Positions 1 through 8,400 of a stretch of 24,810 nt of DNA are shown piece after piece. A program made the position numbers and the translations under genes. The stretch is from a bacterium (GTDB lineage Bacteria; Planctomycetota; J058; JAJDCP01). Below the pieces are notes generated by a model, which was given only the letters and a program-made list of their open reading frames with translations, had not been told where the DNA came from and searched no databases. Numbering within the stretch: position 1 is the first letter of the stretch; the number at the start of each line of letters is the position of its first letter. The stretch lies in the NCBI GenBank assembly GCA_030428695.1, contig JAUIEM010000109.1, positions 1-24,810 of the forward strand, read 5' to 3'.

Positions 1-587
1 AGCTCTTCCATCGCCTGGAGCTCGTCGCGGGTCAGGGGCTTCTGGGAGACCTGGTTGTCGAGGTAGATCAGCATCGCCGGATGCTTGGCGCTTGCCATCA
101 GCATGTCTTCGAAGCGGCCGAACACGTGCCGGCGCAGGACGGTCTTCTCGTAGTGGGCGGCGAGCTTGTTGCACTCGGCCTTGTCGAGGCTGATCGCGAA
201 GTGGTTGCGCCAGAACTCGAGCATCACCTCCTGCAGCTGGCACTCGCTGTCGACCGCGCGGTACAGCACCGAGGTCTGGACCTCGATCGCCGCCTCGCGC
301 TCGGTCGCCATCAGCTCCGGCATGTCCATGCGCAGGGTCTCGAGGTCCTCGAGGTGCTTCTCGGTGAAGTAGTCGGGGATCATCTCGGGCCAGAGCTGCT
401 CCTCGAGCCACTCCTCCCAGCCCTGCTCGAGGACCTGGTCGACCTGGCCGGGGCGGGGTCCGAAGGCGCAACGGTTGAGGAGGTGGACGACCTTCGCGCG
501 CTCTTCGAGCTCTTCGCGGTCGACGGTCTGGCCGATCGCGACGGAAGCGAGCAGTGTGGTCAGGCAGAGGCTGACGATCGTGCGCAT
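1..587 (-). CDS. DUF1800-family exported protein (5' part only)
   Basis: The first 195 codons are present and the rest runs off the left edge. The ATG at 585-587 follows a GGGAG ribosome site. Residues 1-20 form a signal peptide (basic start, hydrophobic core, then AIGQ), so export to the periplasm or surface is expected. Family signatures seen are HLLNRCAFGPRPGQV at about 35-49, a tryptophan-rich 'GWEEWLEEQL' segment at about 56-65, FWRNHFAIS at about 125-133 and HPAMLIYLDN at about 169-178. These match the N-terminal half of DUF1800 (PF08811) proteins, common in Planctomycetota, Bacteroidota and Proteobacteria. DUF1800 genes often sit beside a DUF1501 gene, which would lie outside the window. 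The biochemical role of the family is not established. Family assignment is fairly secure; the C-terminal half cannot be judged. Confidence 0.85.
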   Translation of the reverse strand, partial: MRTIVSLCLTTLLASVAIGQTVDREELEERAKVVHLLNRCAFGPRPGQVDQVLEQGWEEWLEEQLWPEMIPDYFTEKHLEDLETLRMDMPELMATEREAAIEVQTSVLYRAVDSECQLQEVMLEFWRNHFAISLDKAECNKLAAHYEKTVLRRHVFGRFEDMLMASAKHPAMLIYLDNQVSQKPLTRDELQAMEE

Positions 588-610
588 GATGGGTCTCCCG
601 TATCCGCCAG

Positions 611-629
611 TGAATACGATTGAATACAA
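611..629. repeat. Tandem 10-bp direct repeat upstream of the DUF1800 gene
   Basis: TGAATACGA at 611-619 is followed by TGAATACAA at 621-629, a period of exactly 10 bp, about one helical turn. It lies 24-42 bp upstream of the DUF1800 start codon, in an AT-rich island within GC-rich DNA. It could be a regulator site or part of the core promoter (TATTCA on the minus strand). The repeat itself is plain; its function is inferred. Confidence 0.4.
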
Positions 630-782
630 ACGAGTTTTCTCCATCGCGGGTCGATGTGCAAGCCCGTCCATCGCGGATGGCGTCGCAAAGGCTTGTGGGC
701 CTTCGAGAAACTTTTTTTCATAAAGATCGGGGGAGCGGGTCGGCGGGTTGGATTCTGACCCACATTGTAGGACGGTGGGAGC

Positions 783-1265
783 TCAGCCGCGCTTCTTCAG
801 CGCCTCGCGCAGGACGTCCGCGACCAGGTCGGCGACGTGCTTCTTCTCCGCGACGGCCCACTGGTAGACCTCGTCGAACAGCCGCCCGCTGCCGCCGTCG
901 GCGGACTCTTCGAGCATCGCGCACATGATCGAGGTGCCGACCCGGGCGAACCAGCCCTCGGTGGTCTCGAGCTCGGTGGAGAGCCGCTGCAGGCGGTTGT
1001 GCGTGCGGGAAGGGAGCAGCTTGTCGCCGCTCGAGTCCGCGTCGGCGTGGATCTTCAGGTACAGGTCGACCGCGGTGATCACCTGCTCCTTGATCGGGAT
1101 GCCCGTCGCCTTCGAGAAGGTGTCGAGCCGCCGCGCCGTCTCCTTGGGGATGTTCGTGCTCGTGCGGTCGGAGGGTTTGCGCGGCTCGGCGAAGTCGGCC
1201 GTCGCGCCTCCGTCCAGGCAGACGACATCCTCGTAGGCAGGAGGGCGGCTGTGTTTCTGTGCCAT
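783..1265 (-). CDS. Small protein with ribbon-helix-helix-like segment
   Basis: A 160-aa protein starting at the ATG at 1263-1265. A GGGAG Shine-Dalgarno lies just upstream. Residues about 36-72 (TSTNIPKETARRLDTFSKATG, then IPIKEQVITAVDLYLK after the first stretch) have the pattern of a ribbon-helix-helix module: a short polar strand, a helix, a turn with Gly, and a second helix ending in an aliphatic 'DLYL'. The remaining 90 residues are helical, acidic and lysine-containing, with no recognised domain. No signal peptide or membrane segment is seen. It may be a DNA-binding regulator or an antitoxin-like protein, but no toxin gene adjoins it. A promoter is visible at 1293-1320, so it is probably transcribed separately from the glycosyltransferase gene upstream. 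The coding call is good; the function is tentative. Confidence 0.7.
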   Translation of the reverse strand: MAQKHSRPPAYEDVVCLDGGATADFAEPRKPSDRTSTNIPKETARRLDTFSKATGIPIKEQVITAVDLYLKIHADADSSGDKLLPSRTHNRLQRLSTELETTEGWFARVGTSIMCAMLEESADGGSGRLFDEVYQWAVAEKKHVADLVADVLREALKKRG

Positions 1266-1292
1266 CGGGAGACTCCCAGGGTGGGCGAAGCT

Positions 1293-1320
1293 ATTGTGGC
1301 ATAACCGGATCGGATTGCAA
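1293..1320 (-). promoter_or_regulatory. Sigma70-like promoter for the 783-1265 gene
   Basis: On the minus strand, TTGCAA (1315-1320) and CACAAT (1293-1298) are separated by 16 bp, each matching the consensus at 4 of 6 positions. The -10 lies 27 bp upstream of the start codon, and the gap is AT-richer than its surroundings. Predicted from sequence only. Confidence 0.45.
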
Positions 1321-1356
1321 CTTTCTAGTACGGGCGTATCCTCCCGGTGTTGGAGC

Positions 1357-2592
1357 CTACCCCCGCCGGCGCGCCGCTTCTGCCCCGGCCAGCCAGGCCT
1401 CGGCCGCGTGCGCGACCGAGTGCGTCCGCAGCATCTGCTCGCGGGCGGCGGTCCCGAGCGCGTGGCGCTGGTCCGGGTCGGCGAGCAGGGCGAGGGTCGC
1501 CTCGACGAACTCCCGCCCGTCCGCGATCCGCCCGTGCACGCCGTCCTCGAGGGGGATGCCGTCCGCGCCCCAGGCGGTCGACACCAGCGGCATCCCGCGG
1601 GCCATCGCGTCGAGGGTCTTGGTCTTGATCCCCCCGCCGTAGCGCATCGGCGCGAGGAACACCGCGTGCCGGTCGAACTCCCCGCCGAGGTCGGGGACGA
1701 AGCCCGGCAGGCGCACGGCGTCCCCGTACCGCCCCGCGAGCGTCCGCAGGTCGGGCGGCAGCCCGCCGCCGATCACGCTGAGCCGCACCCCCGGCCGGCG
1801 TGCGCGCAGGGCCGGGAAGATGTCCGCGAGCAGGTACCGCGCGGCGTCGACGTTCGGGGCGTGGGAGAAGCTGCCGACGAACATCAGGCTGTCCGCCTCC
1901 TCGCGCTCGACGCTGCGCGCGGGCGTCCCCGTGACGTCGAGGCCGAGCGGGACGACGTCGACGTGCATCCGCCCCGACAGAGCGCACAGCACCGCGCGGT
2001 CCTGGGCCGTGAAGCACATCACGCGGTCGAAGGAGCGCACGACGTCGCCCTCGAAGCGCGCCCAGCGCAGGGCGCGCAGGCCTTCGCCCAGGGCGCGCTG
2101 GCCGCGCGCCAGGCGCATCGCGCCGAAGGCCTTGATGGTGTGGATCTCGTGGGTGTCGAGCTGGACCACGCCGGGATGCTCGCGGAACAGCGCGGCGTAG
2201 GGCGCCATCTGCAGGAACTCGAAGCCGACCAGGTCGAAGGGCTCGCGGGCGAGCTCTGTCAGGCAGGCGCGCATCGCCGCCTGGCGGTACTTCTCGACGA
2301 AGTAGGGCCGCTCCGACAGCAGGCTGGCCCCGGCCGCCAGCAGCCGTGAGCCGACCAGGCGCAGGCGTCCGGACAGGCCGGTCTCGTGCTCGCTGAGGAA
2401 GGGCACCGCGTGCACCGCCGCGCAGCGCGCGCGGAGCGCTTCCACCGCCTCCTCCTCCCCGGCCCGCACGAAGGCGGCCACGGTCAGCTCGCAGCGCTCG
2501 GCGAGGCCGTCGACCAGGCGGGTCATCGCGATGCCGCCGCCGTGGCCGATGTCGTGACGTGGGAGGTAGGGACTGACGAGCAGGACGCGCAT
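1357..2592 (-). CDS. GT4-type glycosyltransferase
   Basis: A 411-aa cytosolic or membrane-peripheral glycosyltransferase that would transfer a sugar from a nucleotide-sugar donor to a glycan, lipid or protein acceptor. I start it at the ATG at 2590-2592 (MRVLLVSPYLP) rather than 16 codons upstream, because this is the normal GT-B N-terminus and a GGGGAAG ribosome site and promoter precede it. Residues 16-22 hold the glycine-rich loop (GHGGGIAM). Residues 238-262 (FVGSFSHAPNVDAARYL) begin the C-terminal Rossmann domain. Residues 317-339 (RYGGGIKTKTLDAMARGMPL) are the donor-binding region. The second Glu of the usual E-x7-E pair appears as Asp328, a conservative change. Polysaccharide or glycan assembly is likely, but no partner polysaccharide genes are adjacent, so the acceptor is unknown. 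Confidence 0.88.
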   Translation of the reverse strand: MRVLLVSPYLPRHDIGHGGGIAMTRLVDGLAERCELTVAAFVRAGEEEAVEALRARCAAVHAVPFLSEHETGLSGRLRLVGSRLLAAGASLLSERPYFVEKYRQAAMRACLTELAREPFDLVGFEFLQMAPYAALFREHPGVVQLDTHEIHTIKAFGAMRLARGQRALGEGLRALRWARFEGDVVRSFDRVMCFTAQDRAVLCALSGRMHVDVVPLGLDVTGTPARSVEREEADSLMFVGSFSHAPNVDAARYLLADIFPALRARRPGVRLSVIGGGLPPDLRTLAGRYGDAVRLPGFVPDLGGEFDRHAVFLAPMRYGGGIKTKTLDAMARGMPLVSTAWGADGIPLEDGVHGRIADGREFVEATLALLADPDQRHALGTAAREQMLRTHSVAHAAEAWLAGAEAARRRG

Positions 2593-2608
2593 GGCTTCCC
2601 CGAAAGCC
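2593..2608 (-). promoter_or_regulatory. Hairpin holding the Shine-Dalgarno of the GT4 gene
   Basis: Immediately before the start codon the minus strand reads GGCTTTCGGGGAAGCC. GGCTT pairs with AAGCC and the purine-rich TCGGGG falls in the loop or stem edge. The stem abuts the ATG. It could modulate initiation, or be chance in GC-rich DNA. Confidence 0.3.
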
Positions 2609-2612
2609 GGCG

Positions 2613-2640
2613 ATTCTACCAGCCCGACGCCGCGCGGCAA
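2613..2640 (-). promoter_or_regulatory. Sigma70-like promoter for the GT4 gene
   Basis: On the minus strand, TTGCCG (2635-2640) is followed after 16 bp by TAGAAT (2613-2618; 5 of 6 to consensus). The -10 sits about 20 bp before the GT4 start codon, giving a short leader of about 12-15 nt. It fills most of the 58-bp gap between this gene and the metallopeptidase gene. Confidence 0.5.
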
Positions 2641-2650
2641 TCCCGGGCGG

Positions 2651-5398
2651 CTACGAGCGCTCGGAGGGCTCGATGCGCACGTTCTTGAAGAAGCGCTCCA
2701 TCAGCCGATCGAGGGTCTCGTGGGTCATGCCGAAGTAGTACTCCGGCGGGCGCCGCGAGCGGTTGTAGCGGTCGTGCAGCAGCTCGAGGTAGTCGCCGCG
2801 GTAGCGCCCGTCGTCGAAGTGCATCATGAAGTACACGATCGCCCCGGCCCCGCGGTAGTTCTGCGAGATGTCCCCGCTGTCCCACTCGCGCCCGGTGCGG
2901 AAGCCGAGCATGTCGACGAAGGAGTGCTCGTCCTCCCCCTGCCGCAGCCGCCGGATGTAGCCCATGATGCGCTGGTAGTCGCTGATGCTGCCGAGGCTGA
3001 GGTACTCGCCGGCGAAGAAGGCGCTCTCGAGGTAGACCGCCGCCCCCTCCGCCAGCCAGCTCGGCGCCCCGCCGCCCCGGGACAGCTCGCCGAGGATCTG
3101 GTGGATCAGCTCGTGCTGCAGGGTCGTGAAGGACACCCGGTCGCCGTTGCAATAGAAGAAGGAGCCCCCGCGCCGCCCGCTGTAAAACCCCGCGGCCCAG
3201 TCGGTCGGCGGGTTGGCGTGGTCGCGGAACTGCTCCTGGGAGCGGTAGAGGTTCACGACCATCTTCTCGGGGATCTTCCCCATCCCGAAGATCAGCTGGG
3301 CGCCCTGGTCGCCCTTGAAGAACAGGTCGTACTGCCGGAAGACCTGCAGGAACACGGCCTCGAGCCGCTTGAGCACGGTCGCGGTCAGGTGCAGGTCGGC
3401 GGTCGAGATCAAGAGGAAGTTCTCGCTCTCGATGCGCCACGCGTTGTCGGGCTCGCTGTGCGCCTCGTTCGCGGCGCTCAGCGAGGTCCACTCGCCTGTC
3501 TGCGGGTCGAAGATCTCGCCGGCCCGGTAGCGCTCCTCCTCCCCGACCGGCATCCAGGCGAACTCGTCGGACCAGACCTCCCCGCCCTGGAGCCGCTCGG
3601 CCTCGTACTTCCGGTACCAGACCCCGTCGATCAGCACGTGGCCGAGCCCCTCGTGGGCGTCGGCGTTGTTCGGATCGAGCTTGAGCAGGGTCTGCAGGAG
3701 GTCGAAGGCCTGGCCGGCCAGCCCGGCGCGCAGGCAGTTCTCGACCGCCTTGCCGAGCCGGTTGACGGTCTTCGCCACCGCGCTCTCCAGGCGGCTCTCG
3801 AAGACCTTGTTCAGCTTGGGGAGCTCGTCCTCGCTGACCATGTGCATCACCTCGCCGAGGGCGGCGAGCACCGGCGCGCTCTGCTCCTCGTCGAGCTCGA
3901 GCCCGGCCATCACCTCGTCGATGCGTGCGCGGGCGGAGCGCGGGGCGAAGTTGCGCTCGTCCATCCAGCCGACGACCTCGGTGAGGGCGTCGAGGGCGCC
4001 GGACTTCTGCTCGTCGACGAAGGCCTCGAGCTCCTTGCGCAGCTCGTAGCGCTTGACCCGCTCGTTGTGGCGGGAGGCCTGCACGCTCGCGTGTTCGGTG
4101 GTCGGCTCCAGCGAGTTGAGCATCGCGATCACTTCGGCGCGCTCGCTGTCGAGATCCCACTCCTTGCACTGCTCGGCGAGCTCCTGCCACATGCCGGGGC
4201 CGCTCGCGTCGAGGAAGGCGTGGCGGAACCAGGCGCGCCGGTGCTCGTGGCGGACGGCGCGCAGGCTGGCGTCGCTGCGGAAGGGCCGGCCGTGCTCGTC
4301 GTAGAAGGCGAGGATCTCCGCGGCGTCCCGCAGGTCCTTCTTCGCGATGCCGAGGCTGATCTGCATGCACTCGAGCATCTCCGGGATCAGCCCCTCGCGT
4401 CCGCTGGAGCGCGCGCCCTCGTACTCCCCGGCGAGGCGCGCGAAGCGCACGTCCCAGGGCTCGACGGGCTCGGCCTCGGTCGGCGCGGGCTCGGGCTCGG
4501 CGGGCCCCTCCTCGACCTCCGGCTCGGGCGCCGGGGGCGGCGGCTCCTCGTCGTTCCCGCCGGCCTCGATCACGATCGGCGGCGGCAGCCCGTCGTCGAT
4601 CACCGGCGGCACGACCACCTCGAGCGGCGGCTCGGGCTCGGGGTCGCGGACCGCGGTCTCCGAAGGCGTGCCGGGCAGGGGCGGCAGCGGCGGAAGCGGA
4701 CGCGGGTCCTGCAGCCGCTCGGGCTGCTCGCTGCGCGGGCCCTCGGCGACAGGCGGCGGGAGAGGATCTTCCTCCTGCCCGATCGAGCGGATGAACATCA
4801 CGCACACGACCAGGATCATCAGCCCGACCCCGATCAGGAAGCGCTTGCCTTCCCGGCGCTCGGCCGCCTCGATCCACTCCGGGCGCGGGCCGGGGCGGCG
4901 TGCCCGGCGCGCGGGCTCGGGGCGCGGAGGCTCCGGCGGCAGCGCGGGCGTCGCGGCGATGGCGAAGGGCTCGGGCTCCGGCGCGGCCGGAGGTTCCGCG
5001 GCTGGCGCGACGGCGGGCGCGACCGCGGCGAAGCGCAGGATCTCGAGCTCCTCGAGGTACTCGCTGCCCGGCCCGTCCGGCTCGGAGGCCTCGAGCGCGT
5101 CGTCGGCGCGCAGGGGAAAGATCTCGCCGCAGCTGTGGGTGTAGGCCGTGCCCTCGGCGAAGGCCGGATACTTCAACCTCCGGAAACACCCGGGGCAGTG
5201 GGTGCGATGGGCGTCGCTCTCCTCGGACGAGGTGCCGAGCTCCTCCTCCGCTGACTCCTCCGTCGTCGGCCTGCGCGGCCGCTCGAGCAGGAAGCTGACC
5301 CCGCAGGCGTGGTCGAGCCGTGAGCCGGCGCGCGCCGGCGGATAGGACAGCGTCTTCGCGCAGCCCGGGCAGCGGGTCTGGAGCTTTTGTTCTGGCAT
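2651..5398 (-). CDS. Zinc-ribbon / transmembrane / peptidase-MA-like metalloprotease
   Basis: A 915-aa protein. The ATG at 5396-5398 (MPEQKLQTRCPGC) is chosen over one 25 codons upstream because a GGGAGG ribosome site precedes it and the cysteine motif follows at once. Order of parts: zinc ribbon 1 (Cys10, Cys13, His30, Cys32); zinc ribbon 2 with identical spacing (Cys68, Cys71, His88, Cys90); Pro/Glu/Ala-rich linker; one transmembrane helix at about 187-207 (FLIGVGLMILVVCVMFI); a second Pro/Glu-rich linker to about 320; a long helical region with a TPR-like unit near 560-585; and a gluzincin-type catalytic site. The last has the HELIH motif at 762-766 and Glu784 in WLAEGAAVYLE as the likely third zinc ligand. 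This resembles peptidase-MA-like/DUF1570 domains. The ribbons would lie in the cytoplasm and the protease outside it. Substrate unknown. All catalytic residues look intact. Confidence 0.85.
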   Translation of the reverse strand: MPEQKLQTRCPGCAKTLSYPPARAGSRLDHACGVSFLLERPRRPTTEESAEEELGTSSEESDAHRTHCPGCFRRLKYPAFAEGTAYTHSCGEIFPLRADDALEASEPDGPGSEYLEELEILRFAAVAPAVAPAAEPPAAPEPEPFAIAATPALPPEPPRPEPARRARRPGPRPEWIEAAERREGKRFLIGVGLMILVVCVMFIRSIGQEEDPLPPPVAEGPRSEQPERLQDPRPLPPLPPLPGTPSETAVRDPEPEPPLEVVVPPVIDDGLPPPIVIEAGGNDEEPPPPAPEPEVEEGPAEPEPAPTEAEPVEPWDVRFARLAGEYEGARSSGREGLIPEMLECMQISLGIAKKDLRDAAEILAFYDEHGRPFRSDASLRAVRHEHRRAWFRHAFLDASGPGMWQELAEQCKEWDLDSERAEVIAMLNSLEPTTEHASVQASRHNERVKRYELRKELEAFVDEQKSGALDALTEVVGWMDERNFAPRSARARIDEVMAGLELDEEQSAPVLAALGEVMHMVSEDELPKLNKVFESRLESAVAKTVNRLGKAVENCLRAGLAGQAFDLLQTLLKLDPNNADAHEGLGHVLIDGVWYRKYEAERLQGGEVWSDEFAWMPVGEEERYRAGEIFDPQTGEWTSLSAANEAHSEPDNAWRIESENFLLISTADLHLTATVLKRLEAVFLQVFRQYDLFFKGDQGAQLIFGMGKIPEKMVVNLYRSQEQFRDHANPPTDWAAGFYSGRRGGSFFYCNGDRVSFTTLQHELIHQILGELSRGGGAPSWLAEGAAVYLESAFFAGEYLSLGSISDYQRIMGYIRRLRQGEDEHSFVDMLGFRTGREWDSGDISQNYRGAGAIVYFMMHFDDGRYRGDYLELLHDRYNRSRRPPEYYFGMTHETLDRLMERFFKNVRIEPSERS

Positions 5399-5430
5399 GG
5401 AGGGGCCTCCCGTACGGGCGAGACAGACCC

Positions 5431-5436
5431 AGTGTA
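5431..5436 (-). promoter_or_regulatory. Putative -10 element (TACACT) of the metallopeptidase gene
   Basis: The minus strand reads CTACACTGGG about 33 bp upstream of the ATG. The -35 is weak (GCGACA at longer spacing). It lies in the 97-bp gap after the end of gene D, so this gene probably starts its own transcript. No hairpin-plus-T-run terminator of the preceding operon was found in this gap. Confidence 0.4.
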
Positions 5437-5495
5437 GCGCATCGCCGGGGGCCGATTGTCGCGGTTTCTTCATCCTCGCAGTTAAAGAGACAGAA

Positions 5496-8400
5496 CTACG
5501 GCCGCACGGCGGGATCCGCCGCCTGGGCGTCCGGCACGGTCAGCACCCAGCTCTCGAGCACCTTGGTCCCGATCGCAGGCACCCCGTCGGGGTTCCAGAT
5601 GTCGGCCTCGGTCACGGTGCCCGCGTCGTCGCCGGCGGGCGTCGCGTCCTCCCCGGGGTCCGGCGGAGGCGGCACGATCTTCGACGAGGGCGACTGCGCC
5701 AGCTTCCGCATCATCGCGACCAGCCGCTCGGGGTCGCGCGGCACCCGGTCCTGCGGCACCCCGAGGCGGTCGGCGCAGAGCCTGCGGCGGAAATCGCGCA
5801 CCTGCTGCGAGCGCCCGTCCTCGTGCTGCTCGTCCCACACCACCCCGGCGACCGAGCTGTCGAAGGAGAGCCCGCGCCGCGACAGGTGGGTGGTTCCGGT
5901 CAGCACGAAGCTGTCGTCGACGACCACCGTCGTCGACAGGATGCGCAGCGAGCGCCCCGCGCCGGCGGCGGGGAAGAGGACCGCCACGCGCTCGGCGAGG
6001 CCGACGGCCCAGGGCGGGCGCGGTCCGGCTTCCTCCTCCCGCAGCCTGCGCAGCGCGGCGTGCAGCAGGCCGTCGCGCACGCGCTGCTCCTGCTCCGGGG
6101 CGCCCGGGACGAGGAAGCGCGCGACGACCAGCACCAGCTGCAGCCCCGGCCGCGCGAGCATGCGGTCGCGGATGCGCTCGACCAGGTTGCGCCCGCCGCG
6201 GGTCGGATCGACGTCGAGGGCGTCGAGGGCGGGGGTCTCGATGTAGAGCAGGTCCTCCGCGCGGTCGATGGCGGACTCGAGGGCGTCGAGCCCCTCGGTC
6301 GCGCCCCAGGCGCCCAGGGAGAGGCGCCGCCCGACCAGCCGCGTCAGGCTGTTCGGGGCGCTGCCGCCGGCGAGGGTCGCGAGCGCTCCGAGCACGCCGA
6401 GGCCGGCGAGATCGAGCGGGAACAGGTAGGCGGCGCCGAGCGCGCCCGTGACCAGCCCGGTGCCGAGGAAGGACTCGAAGCCTCCCGCGGTCGTGCGCAA
6501 GAGGCTGGCCCAGACCACGGGCGCATCCCAGTCCTCGGAGACGTCCGCCGGGGCGAGGGCCAGGGCGCCGTTCGCGAGGTCGTCGAGGTCCGCGTGGCGG
6601 CGGTCCATCGCGATCTCCCAGGCCAGCATCACGCCCTCGCGGTTCAGCCGCAGGCCGGTCCCGTGGGCGTCGACCCCGCCCGGGGCGAAGGGCATGCCGT
6701 GGTGGTGCGGCAGCCCCTCGCGGTAGCGCGTCAGGCAGGGGGCCGCGCCGAGCGCCGCGAGGGGATCCGGCGGCGGAGGGATCGGCGGAGGGAAGGGCGG
6801 CGGCCAGTTGTTGATCGTCGGCTGCAGGACCGCGACAACCTCCTTGCGCTGCAGGCGCCGGGGCAGGTAGCCGGCCTCGAAGGGGTTCGCGTCGCGCGTC
6901 CGCTCGGACAGCACCGCCGGGGCGAGGGCCGCCGCATCGCTGCCGGCGGGCAGGCTGTCATGGGCCCGGGCGGTGGTCAGCACCTCGAGCCCCGGCCGGG
7001 CGAGCGGCGGGAAGGTGTCCGGGTGCCAGGGGGCGCTCCCCGGCGTGACCAGCGTCGGCGGATCGGCGAGGTCGACGGCGACCATGCCCGCGGCGAGCTG
7101 TCCTCCGGCCGGATCCTCGAGGATCTGCCCGCTCCCCGGGTTCCACGGCACCGGGCTGCCCCCGGCGAGGTCCGGGCGCTCGAGCCGCTGGGCGGGGAAC
7201 CAGGCCGTGCGCAGCTGGGGCGGCGTGCCGCCGTCGGAGGTCGTCACCGCCACGGTCACGCGCACGCTGTCGAACAGCGAGGAGCTTCCAGCGGGCAGCG
7301 GCAGCGCGAGGGCCGCGACCGCCTCGCTCCCGACGGCGAGCGCCGGTGCGCCCGCGCCGTCGCGGGCGTAGGCGAGGCCGGTGGAGGGGTCGAAGCCGAG
7401 CGCCCAGGCCCGCACCCAGGCGCCGACCAGGCCAGCGGCCAGGCGCACTCGCAGGAGCATGCGCTGGTCCTGCACCAGCCCGCCGGTCTCGGTCCCCGCC
7501 CCGACGATCGCCGCGGTCTCGAGGCCGACGAGTCGGTCGGGCGGATCGGCGACCGCCACCGCGGCCGGCGCCGTCGAGGTCGCCGCCCCCCAGCCCCGGT
7601 CGAGCTGGGGCGTGACCAGGTAGGCCCCCGGCGGCGGCGCCCCCGCGCCGGCCGGCACCCGCAGGGCGTCGAGCAGGGCGAGCGCGGCGCTGTCGAGGTC
7701 GGGGCACAGCGGCGTGAGGCCGCGCGGCATGCGCACCACCCGCGGCTTGCAGAAGGGCGCGTTCTGCAGGGCCCGGCGCCGCGCCCGCAGGGCGTCGCGG
7801 TGGAAGCCGACCGGATCGACCCCCGGCGGCGGGTCGTCCGCGTACTGGGCGGGCACGGCGTCGCCGCGCTCGATCCCGGTCAGGAAGCGCTCGGGGGAGA
7901 GCAGGGCGACGCGCACGAAGTCGCGGTGCAGGATCGGGAAGTCATCGCTCGGGTCTATCGCCTTGCCCGGCCAGTAGTCGAAGTCGTGCTCGTTGTGGGC
8001 CAGGCCGCCGGGCAGGATCACCGCGAGCGGGTCGGGGAAGGCGTTGACCGGGGGGTCGTCGGGGTCGGTCTCCTGCATCCGGATCTTCACATCCTGGTTG
8101 ACGATGCGGAAGCCGACCGGCGTGTCGCCGACCCGCAGCAGGCCCGCGGCATCCTCGTCCACCCGTTCCAGCAGCCGCGGGTCGACCGGCCCCCCGTGGG
8201 GGTTGACGAAGTGCACGGTGTGGGTGGGGTCGACCGGGCAGGTGCGGCTGTCCACGCCGCGGGCGAACAGGCCGCCGAGGGGCCCGGGCAGGCCGACGTC
8301 GTCGATGTACAGCCACCACTCCGCCACCGCCCCCGGCTCGACCGGCCGCCCGCGGGCGTCGAAGCACCACAGCCGGTAGCTCGTCTCCGGCTGCAGCTTG

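Noticed and set aside
688..718. Plus-strand hairpin AAGGC/GCCTT followed by seven T
   Set aside because: Stem only 5 bp, T-run 8 bases away, and no plus-strand gene ends there; on the minus strand, where the genes are, the order is wrong for a terminator.
560..763. 67-aa minus-strand open frame with a MKKSFSKAHK segment
   Set aside because: Overlaps the start of the DUF1800 gene out of frame, no ribosome site, low-bias codons.
759..779. CCCAC/GTGGG hairpin just after the ribbon-helix-helix gene, also TACAAT on the minus strand
   Set aside because: No T-run for a terminator, and no -35 for a promoter at suitable spacing; recorded only as a coincidence of two weak signals.
2591..5254. 887-aa plus-strand open frame antisense to the metallopeptidase gene
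   Set aside because: Shadow of high-GC coding: it is rich in His/Leu/Gly/Arg/Val, has no motif, and the minus strand carries HELIH, zinc ribbons and a transmembrane segment.
6600..6720. First HKD motif of the PLD-like module around the HHHGMPFAPGG segment
   Set aside because: Several His and a GGVD are present, but no HxKx4D arrangement; not enough to claim a motif.
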